Source: JBGPIK01 sp041484845 (GTDB lineage: Bacteria > Desulfobacterota > Binatia > UBA9968). From it: DNA of 13,322 nucleotides. The stretch is from NCBI GenBank assembly GCA_041484845.1, contig JBGPIK010000163.1, positions 1 through 13,322 on the forward strand. The letters are read 5' to 3'. Under the pieces are notes generated by a model. That model saw only the letters and a program-made list of their open reading frames with translations, had not been told where the DNA came from and did no database searches. Below are positions 12,691-13,322 of the stretch, in pieces. Each line of letters starts with the position of its first letter. Within the stretch, counting starts at the first letter, position 1. A program made the translations under genes and the position numbers.

Positions 12691-12735
12691 GGGTCGTGTC
12701 TTGCATTGCGACAATGTGTGATTGCAAGACCTGGC
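12691..12735. repeat. Palindromic repeat with 8-bp perfect arms
   Basis: GTCTTGCA (12698-12705) and TGCAAGAC (12723-12730) are perfect inverted repeats. Outside them GGGTC and GGCCC pair partly, and inside CATTG..CAATG pairs again. It resembles a frequent 'aggtcttgcat...tgcaagacctgacccc' intergenic repeat that I remember from other environmental genomes (unverified). It lies directly behind the decayed substrate-binding gene and could mark its break point. Confidence 0.5.
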
Positions 12736-12742
12736 CCTCAAC

Positions 12743-12858
12743 TCACCCTAAGCCTCCTATCCGGGGGACTTTCATTGGCTGTTGGGCCTGGGCGATCAGT
12801 CCATATCAGTAAGCAGCACCGCGACGACCAGGATTGATAAGAGACCAACTTTCTTCAT
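12743..12858 (-). pseudogene. ABC transporter substrate-binding protein, N-terminal remnant
   Basis: ATG 12858 opens MKKVGLLSILVVAVLLTDMD and then a stop, a clear signal-peptide core. One frame over, the sequence continues IAQAQQPMKVPRIGGLG and ends at a stop at 12743. In the uncharacterised substrate-binding family (ABC_sub_bind, DUF534-like) the N-terminus normally reads signal peptide, then (A)xAQQPxKVPRIGxL, so both pieces belong together with a frameshift. The remaining 250 or so residues are absent. An additional start three codons upstream (12867) is possible. It sits in the cassette between the attC-like site at 13039-13103 and hairpin cassette C. Confidence 0.6.
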
Positions 12859-13038
12859 TGCGCACATCGTTACGGAGGGTATCACGCAGGCTATAATTGC
12901 GGAAAGGATTATTTACGGCAGAAAGGAAACCGGATTTGTCGAGGGGAAAAGGACTAATTTCGACGCAGGAATGAACTGTAAGACGCAACGATCAAATCTC
13001 ACAGGATTGAGCCGTCGGAGGATTCAATTCGATTAGAG

Positions 13039-13103
13039 CGTTAACGTCCCGCTTGAGGGGCGCGGCCTTTTATGCCGCGTCCCTCTCGAAGCGGTTGTTA
13101 GGC
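13039..13103 (-). other. attC-like recombination site, rightmost
   Basis: On the minus strand: R'' GCCTAAC (13103-13097), L'' CCGCTTCGAGAGGGACGCGG (from 13094), a six-base A/T-rich centre, L' GCCGCGCCCCTCAAGCGG and R' GTTAACG (13045-13039). L'' has extra bases against L', so the orientation is the same as in the other two sites. The site would close the cassette carrying the partial gene at the right edge. Confidence 0.7.
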
Positions 13104-13192
13104 ACCCGTTGTCACTACCAAAGGAAAAAGAAATGGGCAGCGTCGTACCGCCTCCCAAACCCGGCCTGATCCCTTTTCACCTCCTGCTCAGC

Positions 13193-13322
13193 CTACGCTG
13201 GCAGCAAGTCGAAGACACGCATGGTTGCAGCAGTCTTCCCTTTGTTGGCGGTCTCTTCTACCATCCCCTCTTTGCACGTCCAGATATCTCCCGTTTTTGC
13301 GGTCCACATTTTACCGTCCTGC
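13193..13322 (-). CDS. Possible cassette gene, C-terminal part only
   Basis: The minus strand is open from the right edge to TAG 13193: QDGKMWTAKTGDIWTCKEGM, then VEETANKGKTAATMRVFDLLPA. The stop is about 90 bases before the attC-like site. The peptide is hydrophilic with no motif I recognise. A competing plus-strand frame starts at ATG 13132 with AAAGGA seven bases before it and is also open to the edge. I prefer the minus strand because all cassette genes here use it, but this is not certain. Confidence 0.35.
   Translation of the reverse strand, partial: QDGKMWTAKTGDIWTCKEGMVEETANKGKTAATMRVFDLLPA

Noticed and set aside
13132..13322. Plus-strand frame starting MGSVVPPPKPG with AAAGGA upstream
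   Set aside because: The start signal is attractive, but all other cassette genes and the three attC-like sites point to the minus strand. Kept as an alternative to the partial gene at the right edge.

Overview
The window looks like accessory DNA from an uncultured-type, moderately GC-rich Gram-negative bacterium. That is inferred from Shine-Dalgarno-led genes on one strand, the remnant of an 'AQAQQP...VPRIG' ABC substrate-binding protein, a Rieske oxygenase and many short palindromic intergenic repeats. The sequence does not fix a phylum. I found no tRNA, rRNA or CRISPR. Practically every real gene is on the minus strand, so the window reads from right to left.

Left part (1-2692): a compact minus-strand cluster. 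In transcription order it holds a possible 52-codon ORF, a small two-helix membrane protein, a protein made of seven 9-residue Ser/Gly/Ile/Leu repeats, a DODA/YgiD-type extradiol ring-cleavage dioxygenase, and a Rieske non-heme iron oxygenase alpha subunit that runs off the left edge. Spacings are 17, 31 and 41 bases, so an operon for oxidation and opening of an aromatic ring is plausible.

Middle part (2693-7353): small single-domain genes (winged-helix-like protein, VOC-family protein, SnoaL-like protein, HEAT-like protein with CxxC pairs, DUF2157-like membrane protein) mixed with decayed material: a DUF72 C-terminal fragment, a 27-codon amidohydrolase-like start, and three inverted-repeat elements (2829-2940, 3992-4068, 7177-7255).

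Right part (about 7354-13322): I read this as an integron-type gene-cassette array on the minus strand, with no integrase gene in the window. Three attC-like sites (9425-9482, 11483-11574, 13039-13103) have R''/R' core boxes and imperfect arms, with the unpaired bases in the L'' arm in all three. Cassettes carry a toxin-antitoxin pair whose stop codon lies in its attC, a DUF4328-like membrane protein, an AT-rich orphan gene and a decayed ABC substrate-binding gene. A 673-residue Asp-box protein lies just downstream. Between the cassettes sit three ORF-less hairpin elements of 97-128 bp (9977-10073, 11361-11488, 12380-12507). They have the layout of cassettes that are almost entirely attC and alternate with the gene cassettes. 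Two are identical except for two bases, both in the loop of an internal hairpin. A REP-associated tyrosine transposase with perfect 23-bp inverted ends is inserted just behind the stop codon of one cassette gene. The alternation of coding and hairpin-only cassettes is the most unusual feature of the window.
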